A stretch of 39,258 nucleotides of DNA from Flavihumibacter solisilvae (GTDB lineage Bacteria > Bacteroidota > Bacteroidia > Chitinophagales > Chitinophagaceae): contig NZ_JSVC01000022.1 in assembly GCF_000814475.1 (NCBI RefSeq), forward strand, positions 1 to 39,258, read 5' to 3'. A program made the position numbers and the translations under genes. Under the pieces are notes generated by a model that saw only the letters and a program-made list of their open reading frames with translations, was not told the DNA's origin and ran no database searches. Shown here piece after piece: positions 25,465 to 33,200 of this stretch; the stretch's first letter is position 1; the number at the start of each line of letters is the position of its first letter.

Positions 25465-25492
25465 TTTGTTGACGATAAAAACGGTTACTTTG
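25465..25492 (+). promoter_or_regulatory. Promoter of the META-NlpE lipoprotein gene
   Basis: TTTG (25465-25468) is followed after 17 bases by TACTTTG (25486-25492), a -7 box one base shorter than TAnnTTTG. The start codon at 25497 lies 4 bases later, so the mRNA would be nearly leaderless. Confidence 0.45.
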
Positions 25493-25496
25493 TGAG

Positions 25497-26276
25497 ATGA
25501 AATCCAGCCTTCAACTTGCAGTTTTCCTGCTCCTTGTTTTAGCCTGTAAATCACCAAAAACCTCCGGCAACATGCCTGCAGACCAAAAAAGCCTGTCACC
25601 GGGTAACCAGGCACTTGAAGGAACCTGGGAAGCCGATTATGTCTCAGGCTCCGGGGCTTCATTTGATAGCTTGTTCCCAAACAGAAAGCCAACCATCATT
25701 TTCAATCTTTCGGAAAACAAAGTTTCCGGCAACGGTGGATGTAATAATTTCCATGCAGGTTTTTCTATGGAAGGCAATAACATCAAATTCCAGCAACCTG
25801 CATCCACGAGAATGGCCTGCCCGGGAAATGGAGAACAGCTTTTTTTTAAAGCGCTTTTATCAGTAACAAAATTCGGTGTGACAGAAAACACCCTGAACCT
25901 TATCGCAGATGACATTGCCGTAATGCGCCTGCAGCGAAAAGCAGTTGATAGCCACACAAGTCAATCGTCGGTCGACTGGCCGGGCAACTACCGCGGTGTG
26001 ATTCCCTGTGCTGATTGTCCGGGTATAGAAATTACCCTCCGGCTCAACAGCAATAACACCTATGAAATGCAGCAGACATACCTGGAACGGAATATTGCTC
26101 CTATTACAAGTTCGGGTAATTTTTCATGGCTGGATAACGGCAGCAAGATCGTTCTTGACTCAGAAAAAGACAAGCGCCGGTTCCAGGTTGGTGAGAACAG
26201 GTTATTCTGGCTAGACCAGGATGGAAAGAGAATTACCGGCGCGCTCGCTGACAAATACGTTCTTACCAAACAGTGA
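25497..26276 (+). CDS. META and NlpE domain lipoprotein
   Basis: The N-terminus MKSSLQLAVFLLLVLACKS is a lipoprotein signal peptide with lipobox LVLAC and acylated Cys17. Residues about 40-140 form a META domain: GTWEADYVSG, NKVSGNGGCNNFHAGFSMEGN, then ASTRMACPGNGEQLFFKALLSV. Residues about 160-258 form an NlpE-like domain: WPGNYRGVIPCADCPGIEITLRL with the C-x-x-C pair, and a final beta-barrel-like DKRRFQVGENRLFWLDQDGKRI. NlpE senses envelope stress and copper in E. coli; META domains are linked to HslJ-type stress proteins. In Bacteroidota the fusion is common. It is anchored to a membrane on the extracytoplasmic side. Confidence 0.92.
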   Translation: MKSSLQLAVFLLLVLACKSPKTSGNMPADQKSLSPGNQALEGTWEADYVSGSGASFDSLFPNRKPTIIFNLSENKVSGNGGCNNFHAGFSMEGNNIKFQQPASTRMACPGNGEQLFFKALLSVTKFGVTENTLNLIADDIAVMRLQRKAVDSHTSQSSVDWPGNYRGVIPCADCPGIEITLRLNSNNTYEMQQTYLERNIAPITSSGNFSWLDNGSKIVLDSEKDKRRFQVGENRLFWLDQDGKRITGALADKYVLTKQ

Positions 26277-26313
26277 CCATTGTACGTGGCATAGGGCCGA
26301 CACTCATCAGGAT

Positions 26314-26784
26314 CTACCAGTTGCCCATCTGGTCTTTGTTGACTCTTTCTGAGCGCACCACGTCTCCCTTACGCCAGTTAGGGCTGTAGTACACGAAAAA
26401 ATACAACCAGATGCTTCTTGACAATCGCATCAGCAAGGGTTGTATGGCGATAAGGATGACGGCATTGATCCCCATCCACCAGAAAAATCGGTTATCCGAT
26501 ACGGAAAGGCCGATAATTACCCACCATGCTACCAGAGTAGCTACACTTACTGCCACCGCCAAACCGTAGCTCACAAAGCCGGTTCCATAATAAAACCCCG
26601 GTTCCATATCGAAGGGCTGTCCGCAAACCTGGCACTCCTGAGGCATCTTCATAAAACGTCCGAGCTTGTAAGGATTTGCTTCGATGAAGAGGTCTCCCCG
26701 CCTGCAGCGCGGACATTTGTTTTTTAATAAGCTCATGACGAGACCTGGTTTATGATCTGTTTCTTCGTTTAGATGTGCACACAT
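26314..26784 (-). CDS. DUF983 zinc-ribbon membrane protein
   Basis: A 156-residue protein with KCPRCRRGDLF and CQVCGQPFDMEPGFYYG, the two CxxC pairs and the following motif of the DUF983 family, then two membrane helices (LAVAVSVATLVAWWVIIGLSV and FFWWMGINAVILIAIQPLLM) and a final RSIWLYFFVYYSPNW. DUF983 proteins are widespread in Alphaproteobacteria and Bacteroidota; function unknown. It follows the AraC gene by 6 bases and is probably co-transcribed with it. Confidence 0.9.
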   Translation of the reverse strand: MCAHLNEETDHKPGLVMSLLKNKCPRCRRGDLFIEANPYKLGRFMKMPQECQVCGQPFDMEPGFYYGTGFVSYGLAVAVSVATLVAWWVIIGLSVSDNRFFWWMGINAVILIAIQPLLMRLSRSIWLYFFVYYSPNWRKGDVVRSERVNKDQMGNW

Positions 26785-26790
26785 GGTTTT

Positions 26791-27678
26791 TTATTTTTCC
26801 TGGTAAATTGATTTCCTGAATGCTTCCGGCGTAAGACCTGTGTATTTCCGGAAGAACCTCGTAAAGTACGAACTGTCTTCAAAGTGAAGCTCTGCGGCTA
26901 TCTGCGAACTTGTCATTTCCGCATTTGTCAGCAGGCGTTTTGCTTCGAGCAACACCCGGTCGCGGATCAGCTCGCCGGCGGATTTTCCGAGGAGGTCCTG
27001 GCACAGGGCATTCAGGTGATTAGGGGTGATGTACAATAGTTCTGCATATTCTTTGGGCAGGCGGGTGGTCAGGTAATGTCGTTCGATCAGTTGCTGGAAA
27101 CTTCGCAGCAGCGTATGTTTCTGTCGGGGTATGGGTTTTCGGTTGGTGGACTGGTTGATCCGTTCCGCCAGTATAAAGAATTCCAGCAGTTTTACCCGGA
27201 TAAGGTCCAGGTTCATGCTGGCGTTACCTGTCATTTCTGCCAGCAGGGTTTCCAAAATGGCTATGGCTGATTGTTGTACTTCGGGTGGCAGCTGCATCAC
27301 CTGCGGCGAGCCGGGTCCAAGGAAAAAGCCAAATCGGTCGAGGTAATGCCCGTTGTGCAGGAATGAACTAAACAGTGTTTCGTTGAAATGTACCAGGTAG
27401 CCATCGGTCTCCCCATCGAAGTGCCAGCTGTGCACCTGGCCGGGAATCATGCAATACAACTGCCAGGGCTTTACCGGGTAACGATCGAAGTCGATGGTAT
27501 GGTAACCGCTGCCTTTCGTAAATAGTACGAAGTGATAGAACGAGTGGCGATGTGGCCGGTGAAGCTGCTGGTAGTGCGTTTTCAGGTAGTCGCCAAAACG
27601 CTGGATCAGCAGATCGGTGCTCCCGTTTTTCTGGCTGATCGAACAGATGTCATATACTGGTATTTCCTGCTTTGCCAT
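26791..27678 (-). CDS. AraC-family transcriptional regulator
   Basis: The 295-residue protein has an N-terminal cupin ligand domain (HRHSFYHFVLFTKGSGYHTIDFD, then CMIPGQVHSWHFDGETDGYLVHF) and a C-terminal pair of helix-turn-helix motifs: LPKEYAELLYITPNHLNALCQ and MTSSQIAAELHFEDSSYFTRFFRKYTGLTPEAFRK, the AraC signature. It would sense a small molecule and activate nearby genes. It lies downstream of, and on the same strand as, the D-amino acid operon, separated by the palindromic repeat array, so it may control that operon. Start ATG 27678 (MAKQEIPVYDI). Confidence 0.93.
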   Translation of the reverse strand: MAKQEIPVYDICSISQKNGSTDLLIQRFGDYLKTHYQQLHRPHRHSFYHFVLFTKGSGYHTIDFDRYPVKPWQLYCMIPGQVHSWHFDGETDGYLVHFNETLFSSFLHNGHYLDRFGFFLGPGSPQVMQLPPEVQQSAIAILETLLAEMTGNASMNLDLIRVKLLEFFILAERINQSTNRKPIPRQKHTLLRSFQQLIERHYLTTRLPKEYAELLYITPNHLNALCQDLLGKSAGELIRDRVLLEAKRLLTNAEMTSSQIAAELHFEDSSYFTRFFRKYTGLTPEAFRKSIYQEK

Positions 27679-27774
27679 GATCCTGATTGCTTAGCAAAGT
27701 TAATCCTGAAGCACCAGCAGCGGGTTGACTGGTTCAGGGAATTTATGGCACTATTTACCGATTCGGTGTCAAGC

Positions 27775-27859
27775 GTGTTTTCACGGTTCTTTACCCGACG
27801 GGTGGCACCCGACGGGTGAGTGCCGACGGGTGAGTGCCGACGGGTCAGGACGGGGTCAG
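27775..27859 (+). repeat. Palindromic 14-bp repeat array with GTGTTTTCAC box (copy 1)
   Basis: GTGTTTTCAC at 27775-27784 is followed by 8 bases and then head-to-tail 14-bp units starting at 27793, 27807, 27821 and 27835, and a shorter remnant at 27849-27859. Units 1 and 2 carry the core ACCCGACGGGT (a perfect palindrome around the central A); units 3 and 4 read TGCCGACGGGT, and the last is broken. The remnant overlaps the stop codon of the M19 dipeptidase gene (27856-27858), so the element begins in intergenic DNA and runs into the gene end. A second copy with the same box and the same 8-bp spacing lies at the end of the window. Confidence 0.9.
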
Positions 27860-28926
27860 GACCAGGCTTTCCGGAGGAAGCGCAGCCAGTTGCCGTGCAT
27901 GATGTTGTCGATGTCGGCGGGCGAGTAGCCGCGGCGACCGAGGAGGGCGGGCAGGGACTGCAGGTCGGCGATGGTTTCGAGGTCGTAGGGGCATTGTTCG
28001 CGGCCGAAGGCGCCATCGAGGTCGGAGCCGATGCCGATGTGCAGGCTGTTACCGGCGAGCTGGCAGATATGGTCGAGGTGGTCGACCAGTACGTCGAGGT
28101 TGCAGTTCATTCCGCGCGGATCAGACTTACCCCGCACCCAGCCTGGGACCATCATCCAGGCATCAAGGGCGCCACCGATCACTGCACCACGGTCGATCAA
28201 TGCGCGGATCATGTCGTCGCCGAACTGGCGGTTATGATTTACGAGCGAACGGCAATTGTTGTGGCTCGCCCACACGTGACCGTTAAAATGATCCAGCGCC
28301 TCCCAGAAACTATCATCGCACAAATGCGTCGCATCCAGGATGATATTCAGCCGTTCCATCTGCCTCAGCAATTCACGCCCTGCAGCACCCATGAATCCCG
28401 TGGCATCCGTTCCCTGGGCATAGCGTCCCGGGCCGTAGTGCGCCGGACCAACGGCCCGCAGTCCGTCGGCCCAGGCTTTTTCGAGATATCCCGGATCAAT
28501 GAGTGAATCAGCGCCTTCAAGACTCAGGATATAGCCAACAGGGCGATCCTGCGGGGAACTATCATCCATCCATAACCGAAGATGGCGTTCCAGCGAATGA
28601 CTGTCGGTAATCTGCACCATTTCACCGGCGGCTTCCATTGCCCGGTACCAGGCTAGCTGTCCTTGAGTCTGTGCCCATGCCTGTGCAGGTGAATGCCAGC
28701 CCGGTAGCGGATTTCCCAGTGCCACGTAGCGCGCGATCTGTGTCGCTACTACAAGCCCGATATTTCCTTTTCGGAGGTCAGGAAGCGACACGACCGCCTT
28801 TCCCCGGTCAGGCTTGTCCGTTAGCCCGGCCTCACGGGCGTTGATCTCCGCAACCGGCTTAACCAGGTCACGGTTCCATTCGAGGGCATTCATGCTGAGA
28901 TCGAGGTGGGCGTCAACAATAAACAA
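27856..28926 (-). CDS. M19 (renal dipeptidase-type) metallo-dipeptidase
   Basis: The 356-residue amidohydrolase-fold protein shows the binuclear zinc residues of family M19: VDAHLD near the start, LSLEGADSLID, DATHLCDDSFWEALDHF, WASHNNCRSLVNH and GIGSDLDGAFG. These enzymes split dipeptides, often with a C-terminal D-residue. I chose TTG at 28926 (giving MFIVDAHLDLSM, the usual family N-terminus), 23 bases after the stop of the upstream gene. An ATG at 28989 is open in frame but adds a hydrophobic unrelated stretch and overlaps that gene by 40 bases. It is the last gene of the operon with the PLP enzyme, RidA and GntP permease. Its 3' end abuts the palindromic repeat array. Confidence 0.92.
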   Translation of the reverse strand: MFIVDAHLDLSMNALEWNRDLVKPVAEINAREAGLTDKPDRGKAVVSLPDLRKGNIGLVVATQIARYVALGNPLPGWHSPAQAWAQTQGQLAWYRAMEAAGEMVQITDSHSLERHLRLWMDDSSPQDRPVGYILSLEGADSLIDPGYLEKAWADGLRAVGPAHYGPGRYAQGTDATGFMGAAGRELLRQMERLNIILDATHLCDDSFWEALDHFNGHVWASHNNCRSLVNHNRQFGDDMIRALIDRGAVIGGALDAWMMVPGWVRGKSDPRGMNCNLDVLVDHLDHICQLAGNSLHIGIGSDLDGAFGREQCPYDLETIADLQSLPALLGRRGYSPADIDNIMHGNWLRFLRKAWS

Positions 28927-28949
28927 AATGAAAAATTTAAAAGTAAAAA

Positions 28950-30056
28950 TTAAATGGACAACCGGCGATCGCGGGAGGTCGTTTTCCACGTGCCGATTAC
29001 ATCATGCGCGGAAACGATGGCGGCGGACTCATGCAAGGCAACTGTTGGACAAATATGATATGGTAAGCCGTATAAAACATCACCAACTTTAAATGAATGA
29101 TCATCGCCGGCTTCTAATACAAGATGCTCTTCGCTTTGCGAAACGGGTCGCAGGCCCGGGGCATTCAGGAAGTACACGCGTTTCGAAATGTCATTTTCAG
29201 CGGCAACTGATTTGTGCCCGAGGTCAACGCAGATTTTACCCGGCGACGGAAGTGAAATCACCCGCGTAAGCACCAGTGCTGCCGGCAAAAATGGCTGTTC
29301 GGTTAATTTGTCCTTGTACCCCTTATCCCAATAGATAAAAGTACCCGGACTGCATTCCACTCCACTGCGGCGCGCATGAATGGGGAATGTCGGCGACCCG
29401 CCTGCAACGATAACCGGCAGACGCCCCTCATGAACAAGCATTTGCTGCAACATAAAAACCGATTCAAAGGCAGCATCGCACCTGCGTGTCCTTTCTTCGA
29501 GTGAAGCTTCGTGGATATGGCCGTCATATACATGCAGTCCAACCGGCTCCACTCCCTGCTGGTGAAAACAATTCATGTAAAGGTCAAATGCCTCACGGCC
29601 CGGAACTATGCCCGTCCGGTTCATGCCGACGTTGAGATCGAGATACACATTAACCTTAACATCATTCGCCATCGCAGCGGCAGACATCACGGCTGCAGTA
29701 TCGCGATTATCGACCAGGCAGGAAAATTTGCTGTTGGGAAATTTCTTGATCAATTCAATAAGCCGAAGGAATTTTGGTCCCACAGGCTGGTATGCAATCA
29801 GGATATCCCTAACCGATGCCATAGCCAGCATTTCCGCTTCGGCAATAGTTGCGCACTTGAATTTCTTTATACCTGCAGCAAGCATCATCATTACCGCATC
29901 AATGGATTTACAGGTCTTGACATGAGGCCGCAACCTGTCAACTGAGTCAATCATATTGATGAGCAATTCAACGTTCTTCCTTACATGATCGCGGTAAATA
30001 ACGAGCGAAGGAGAATCTGGCAGGTCAGCTGCGTCTATCTCATACCATTCTTCCAT
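28950..30056 (-). CDS. D-serine dehydratase / D-threonine aldolase-like PLP enzyme
   Basis: A 368-residue fold-type III PLP enzyme. The N-terminal barrel carries the PLP lysine in LRPHVKTCKS, then KCATIAEAEMLA and VNVYLDLNVGMNRTGI, with HVYDGHIHEASLEERTRR and VAGGSPTFPIHAR on later strands. The C-terminal beta domain has PYHICPTVALHE, an H-x-C pair like the zinc site of eukaryotic-type D-serine dehydratase (D-threonine aldolases use H-x-D). This points to D-serine or D-threonine dehydration rather than aldol cleavage, but the distinction is an inference. It starts 9 bases after RidA, which removes the enamine products such enzymes release. Confidence 0.88.
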   Translation of the reverse strand: MEEWYEIDAADLPDSPSLVIYRDHVRKNVELLINMIDSVDRLRPHVKTCKSIDAVMMMLAAGIKKFKCATIAEAEMLAMASVRDILIAYQPVGPKFLRLIELIKKFPNSKFSCLVDNRDTAAVMSAAAMANDVKVNVYLDLNVGMNRTGIVPGREAFDLYMNCFHQQGVEPVGLHVYDGHIHEASLEERTRRCDAAFESVFMLQQMLVHEGRLPVIVAGGSPTFPIHARRSGVECSPGTFIYWDKGYKDKLTEQPFLPAALVLTRVISLPSPGKICVDLGHKSVAAENDISKRVYFLNAPGLRPVSQSEEHLVLEAGDDHSFKVGDVLYGLPYHICPTVALHESAAIVSAHDVIGTWKTTSRDRRLSI

Positions 30057-30065
30057 AAACGAATA

Positions 30066-30536
30066 TTAAACGAGTTCAAACAAAGCTTCTACTTCAACAG
30101 GAATATTATCGGGCAGCGAACCCATTCCAACTGCGCTGCGAACACCGATACCATTTTCTTCACCCCAAACTTTTGCAAATAACTCGCTGCAGCCATTGAT
30201 TACGAACGGGTGCTTCTCAAAGTCAGCCGTGCAGTTTACCATTCCGAGCACCTTTATAACGCGCTTTACCTTATCGAAACTACCAAGCTGCGATTTTATC
30301 GTTGCCAGGATAGTAAGGCCGACCTGTTGTGCGGCCAATTTTCCCTCTTGCTGGTCGAGCGTCTCTCCCACCCTGCCAATGATCAGTGATTTGTCTTCAC
30401 GTACCGGCCCATGACCTGACACATAAAGGTATTTGCCATCAATAAGGCAGGGCTTATATACACCAAGCGGTGCCGGCGGTGCTGGAAGTACCAGTCCAAG
30501 TTTTTCGAATCGCTGATCAGCTGACAGATTATCCAT
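30066..30536 (-). CDS. RidA-family enamine/imine deaminase (YjgH-like)
   Basis: A 156-residue member of the RidA/YjgF superfamily: YVSGHGPV, EGKLAAQQVGLTILATIKSQLGSFDKVKRVIKVLGMVN, and the C-terminal GIGVRSAVGMGSLPDNIPVEVEALFEL with the Arg and Glu that bind the substrate carboxylate. RidA hydrolyses reactive 2-aminoacrylate and related enamines formed by PLP-dependent serine and threonine dehydratases. Its place between the permease and the D-amino-acid enzyme gene (gaps of 7 and 9 bases) fits that protective job exactly. Confidence 0.93.
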   Translation of the reverse strand: MDNLSADQRFEKLGLVLPAPPAPLGVYKPCLIDGKYLYVSGHGPVREDKSLIIGRVGETLDQQEGKLAAQQVGLTILATIKSQLGSFDKVKRVIKVLGMVNCTADFEKHPFVINGCSELFAKVWGEENGIGVRSAVGMGSLPDNIPVEVEALFELV

Positions 30537-30543
30537 GATTATT

Positions 30544-31761
30544 TTAATTAGCTATAAAACTATTCAGCAATAATACGCCAAGCAGCCCGGTCACCGCAAC
30601 AATAGATTCCATAATCGTCCAGCTGCGGAGCGTATCTCTTATACTCACGTTGAAATATTCTTTAAACATCCAGAAGCCGGCATCATTTACATGCGAACAG
30701 GCCAGGCTTCCCGCGCCTACTGCAAGCACCATCATGTTCGGATCGGTATGGCTCGCGACCATGAAAGGCTGGATAATTCCCGCGGTTGTCAGTCCCGCTA
30801 CGGTTGCAGATCCGATACAGATCCTGATGATGGCAGCCATCAGCCAGCCTAAAACCAGCGGATGAATAGCCAGGTGCTGCAATGACGCTGCGATCTGTCC
30901 ACCCGCACCCGATGCAGTCAGCACTTCTTTCAGGGCGCCTGCCCCGGCAATTATCAGCAAAACAGGTGCGATGTCTTTAACTGCAGAACCACAATGCTGC
31001 GTGATGACGCTCATATTCATTCCCTGCATTAGTCCAAGCGAAACAGTGGCATAGATCACCGCCGCCAGCAATACCAATGAAGGAGGAAGTTCAGTAAAAA
31101 CAAGCAGGAGTATCGGGAGCAGGATGGTAATGATACTGTTCAGCAGTGAAGGCAATTCTGCGTCCGGCCTTTCTTTCACCACAAAAGCGGCAAGCGGCTC
31201 TGAATGGATGCGTTTCAGGGTACGCGCAAACAGGGGTCCTGCAATAATGATTGCGGGGATACAAACAATGAGGCCGTAGATCAGTGTCAGGCGAAGGTCG
31301 GCACCGAACTGGACCACAAGTGCAGACGGCGACGGGTGTGGTGGGAGGAAGCCGTGAGTAACCGAAAGTGCTGCGAGCAGTGGAATGCCCGTAAACACCG
31401 GTGGCAGCCTGTAAGCCTGGCTCACAGAAAAAACGAGTGGCACCAGCAGGACAAAGCCCACGCCGTAAAACAAGGGCACGCCTGCAATGAAACCGATCAG
31501 CATCATTGCCCAATGGATATACCTGGTGCCAAACAGGTTAACCAGCGCCCTCGACACCCGCTGGGCTGCTCCGCTTTCGGCCACCAGTTTACCGAACATG
31601 GCGCCCAGCACTATCAGCATCAGCAGGGAGGAAAGCACATCGCCGATCCCCTTTTCAAGGGAAATTGCCAGCTGTGCCGGCGCGCTACCGGAACACAGGC
31701 CGATCGCAATGGCCACCAATAAAAAAACCAGGAAGGGATGTAGGGAAAATGCCTGCTTCAT
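30544..31761 (-). CDS. GntP-family permease (gluconate or D-serine type)
   Basis: A 405-residue protein with about 12 hydrophobic helices. Family marks include GMTHGFLPPHPSPSA-like VTHGFLPPHPSPSAL near residue 138, LVAESGAAQRVSRAL, GAGGALKEVL-like GAGALKEVLTASGAG, and a late SHVNDAGFWMFKEYF. GntP permeases take up gluconate and related acids by proton symport; DsdX of E. coli is a member that carries D-serine. The downstream D-amino-acid enzymes favour a D-serine/D-amino acid substrate, an inference from context. It heads a four-gene operon. It is somewhat shorter than the usual 440-450 residues but keeps both ends. Confidence 0.92.
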   Translation of the reverse strand: MKQAFSLHPFLVFLLVAIAIGLCSGSAPAQLAISLEKGIGDVLSSLLMLIVLGAMFGKLVAESGAAQRVSRALVNLFGTRYIHWAMMLIGFIAGVPLFYGVGFVLLVPLVFSVSQAYRLPPVFTGIPLLAALSVTHGFLPPHPSPSALVVQFGADLRLTLIYGLIVCIPAIIIAGPLFARTLKRIHSEPLAAFVVKERPDAELPSLLNSIITILLPILLLVFTELPPSLVLLAAVIYATVSLGLMQGMNMSVITQHCGSAVKDIAPVLLIIAGAGALKEVLTASGAGGQIAASLQHLAIHPLVLGWLMAAIIRICIGSATVAGLTTAGIIQPFMVASHTDPNMMVLAVGAGSLACSHVNDAGFWMFKEYFNVSIRDTLRSWTIMESIVAVTGLLGVLLLNSFIAN

Positions 31762-31799
31762 GGCTTAATATAATGAATTCTCCTCATGGCTAACCGAAT

Positions 31800-31825
31800 G
31801 GGTTACTGCGATTACGCCGCAACCC
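31800..31825. promoter_or_regulatory. Interrupted palindrome between the GntP operon and the DUF2130 gene
   Basis: GGGTT-N3-GCG-ATTA-CGC-N3-AACCC is a 26-bp symmetric dyad centred in the 88-bp divergent intergenic region. It could bind a dimeric regulator of the GntP operon or the DUF2130 gene. No regulator is known. Confidence 0.4.
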
Positions 31826-31849
31826 TTATATTGCCAAAAAATTTAGGGA

Positions 31850-33121
31850 ATGCCGACCAATATCAAATGCCCGGAGTGTAGCCATGAATTTCCGTTGGAA
31901 GCGGCTTTGAATGACGAGCTGAAAGAAGCGATTGAAAAAGAAAAACAGGAACTGCGCCAGCAGATGGTGGAGTACCGCAATAAAAAGGAAGATGAGCTGA
32001 AGCGGAAGGAAGAAGCATTTGAACACTTCAAAAAAACACAGGAAGAAAGTTTCCAAAACCGGATGGAATCCGAGCTCAAAAAACAGAATGAGCAACTGGA
32101 GACTTCCATCCGTAAAAGCCTGAATGCCGATTTTGAAAACCAGCTGAAGCTGTTGCAGGAAACAAACCGCGACAACGAAGAGAAGCTGAAGGCATCGCGC
32201 CAGAAAGAACTTGAGTTCCTGAAAAAACAACAGGAGTTACAGAATAAGGAAGCAGAGCTTGAAATAGAACTCCAGCGCCAATTGCAGGTTGAACGCAGCA
32301 AGCTTTCAGAGGAGCTGCGGAAAATAGAAGAACAGAAACTCGCGGCGAGGGAAAGCGAATACCAACTAAGGCTTAAAGAACTTGAGAAGCAGCTGGATGA
32401 CCAGAAGCGGCTCGCTGAAGAAATGAAGCGGAAAGCCGAACAGGGCAGCATGCAACTGCAGGGCGAAGCGCAGGAGCTTGCACTGGAGGAAATGCTGAAG
32501 ACCAACTTCCCCTTCGACATGGTGGAAGAAGTGGGCAAAGGCGTCCGCGGTGCAGATTGCATCCAGACCGTTCGCAACCAGTATGGCCAGGAATGCGGGA
32601 AAATAATTTACGAAAGCAAGAGAACGAAGGGATTCACGGGCGACTGGATAGAAAAACTCAAACACGACATGCGCAGTCAGGGTGCCGATATCGCCATCCT
32701 CGTTACTCATACCATGCCGGCAGGAATGGAAAGGTTTGGAGAGAAAGGCGGCATCTGGATCTGCAGTTTCGCTGAGGTTACCGCGCTGGCGCATGTACTG
32801 CGCGACAGTATCATCAAGGTCTTCAATGCCGCAAGGAACCAGGAGAACAGGGGCGACAAAATGCACATGCTGTACGACTACCTCACGAGCAATGAATTCA
32901 GTGAACAGTGGAAAGCGATCCGGGAGGGTTTTATGAGTATGAAACTGTCTATTCAGCGGGAACGGGATGCCATGGAAAAACTCTGGAAAGCAAGGGAAAA
33001 ACAGCTCGAGAAAGTATTACTGAATGCGGCGCATGTGAGGGGAAGTATTGAAGGAATTGCGGGCAGCGACACGGTAAATCTGAATCTTCTCGACAATGAA
33101 GAGTTGCTCGAACTCGAGTAA
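31850..33121 (+). CDS. DUF2130 coiled-coil protein
   Basis: The 423-residue protein has a CxxC at the N-terminus (IKCPECSHEFPLEAAL), a long Glu/Lys/Gln-rich coiled coil (about 22-205), and the DUF2130 domain (about 215-345): NFPFDMVEEVGKGVRGADCIQTV, CGKIIYESKRTKGF, WIEKLKHDMRSQGADIAILVTHTMP and GGIWICSFAEVTALAHVLRD. The domain has a restriction-endonuclease-like pattern (E-x-K in IIYESKRT), as suggested for this family. A nuclease role is plausible but unproven. It is a single gene with a bidirectional terminator after it. Confidence 0.92.
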   Translation: MPTNIKCPECSHEFPLEAALNDELKEAIEKEKQELRQQMVEYRNKKEDELKRKEEAFEHFKKTQEESFQNRMESELKKQNEQLETSIRKSLNADFENQLKLLQETNRDNEEKLKASRQKELEFLKKQQELQNKEAELEIELQRQLQVERSKLSEELRKIEEQKLAARESEYQLRLKELEKQLDDQKRLAEEMKRKAEQGSMQLQGEAQELALEEMLKTNFPFDMVEEVGKGVRGADCIQTVRNQYGQECGKIIYESKRTKGFTGDWIEKLKHDMRSQGADIAILVTHTMPAGMERFGEKGGIWICSFAEVTALAHVLRDSIIKVFNAARNQENRGDKMHMLYDYLTSNEFSEQWKAIREGFMSMKLSIQRERDAMEKLWKAREKQLEKVLLNAAHVRGSIEGIAGSDTVNLNLLDNEELLELE

Positions 33122-33147
33122 TTCCAAAGAAAAACATCATAAAAGAG

Positions 33148-33184
33148 AAGACCCCGCAGAGTATTATTCCGCGGGGTCTTTACT
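33148..33184. terminator. Strong bidirectional terminator
   Basis: AAGACCCCGC (33148-33157) pairs perfectly with GCGGGGTCTT (33171-33180) around a 13-base loop, followed by TTTACTTTTTAA on the plus strand and preceded by an A/G-rich run that gives CTTTT on the minus strand. It ends the DUF2130 gene and the opposing gene at 33201-33788. Confidence 0.88.
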
Positions 33185-33200
33185 TTTTAATTTCTAATTT

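Noticed and set aside
27793-27859. CRISPR array
   Set aside because: The repeats are 14 bp, directly joined with no spacers, and no cas genes are near.
28927-28989. Longer M19 dipeptidase from ATG 28989, which would have a hydrophobic leader
   Set aside because: The Phe/Ile/Leu run comes from AT-rich intergenic sequence and the start overlaps the PLP enzyme gene. It is not a convincing signal peptide.
32000-32600. Long minus-strand frame rich in Ser/Phe/Cys opposite the DUF2130 gene
   Set aside because: It is the mirror of the Glu/Lys/Gln-rich coiled-coil coding strand and has no homology-like motifs.
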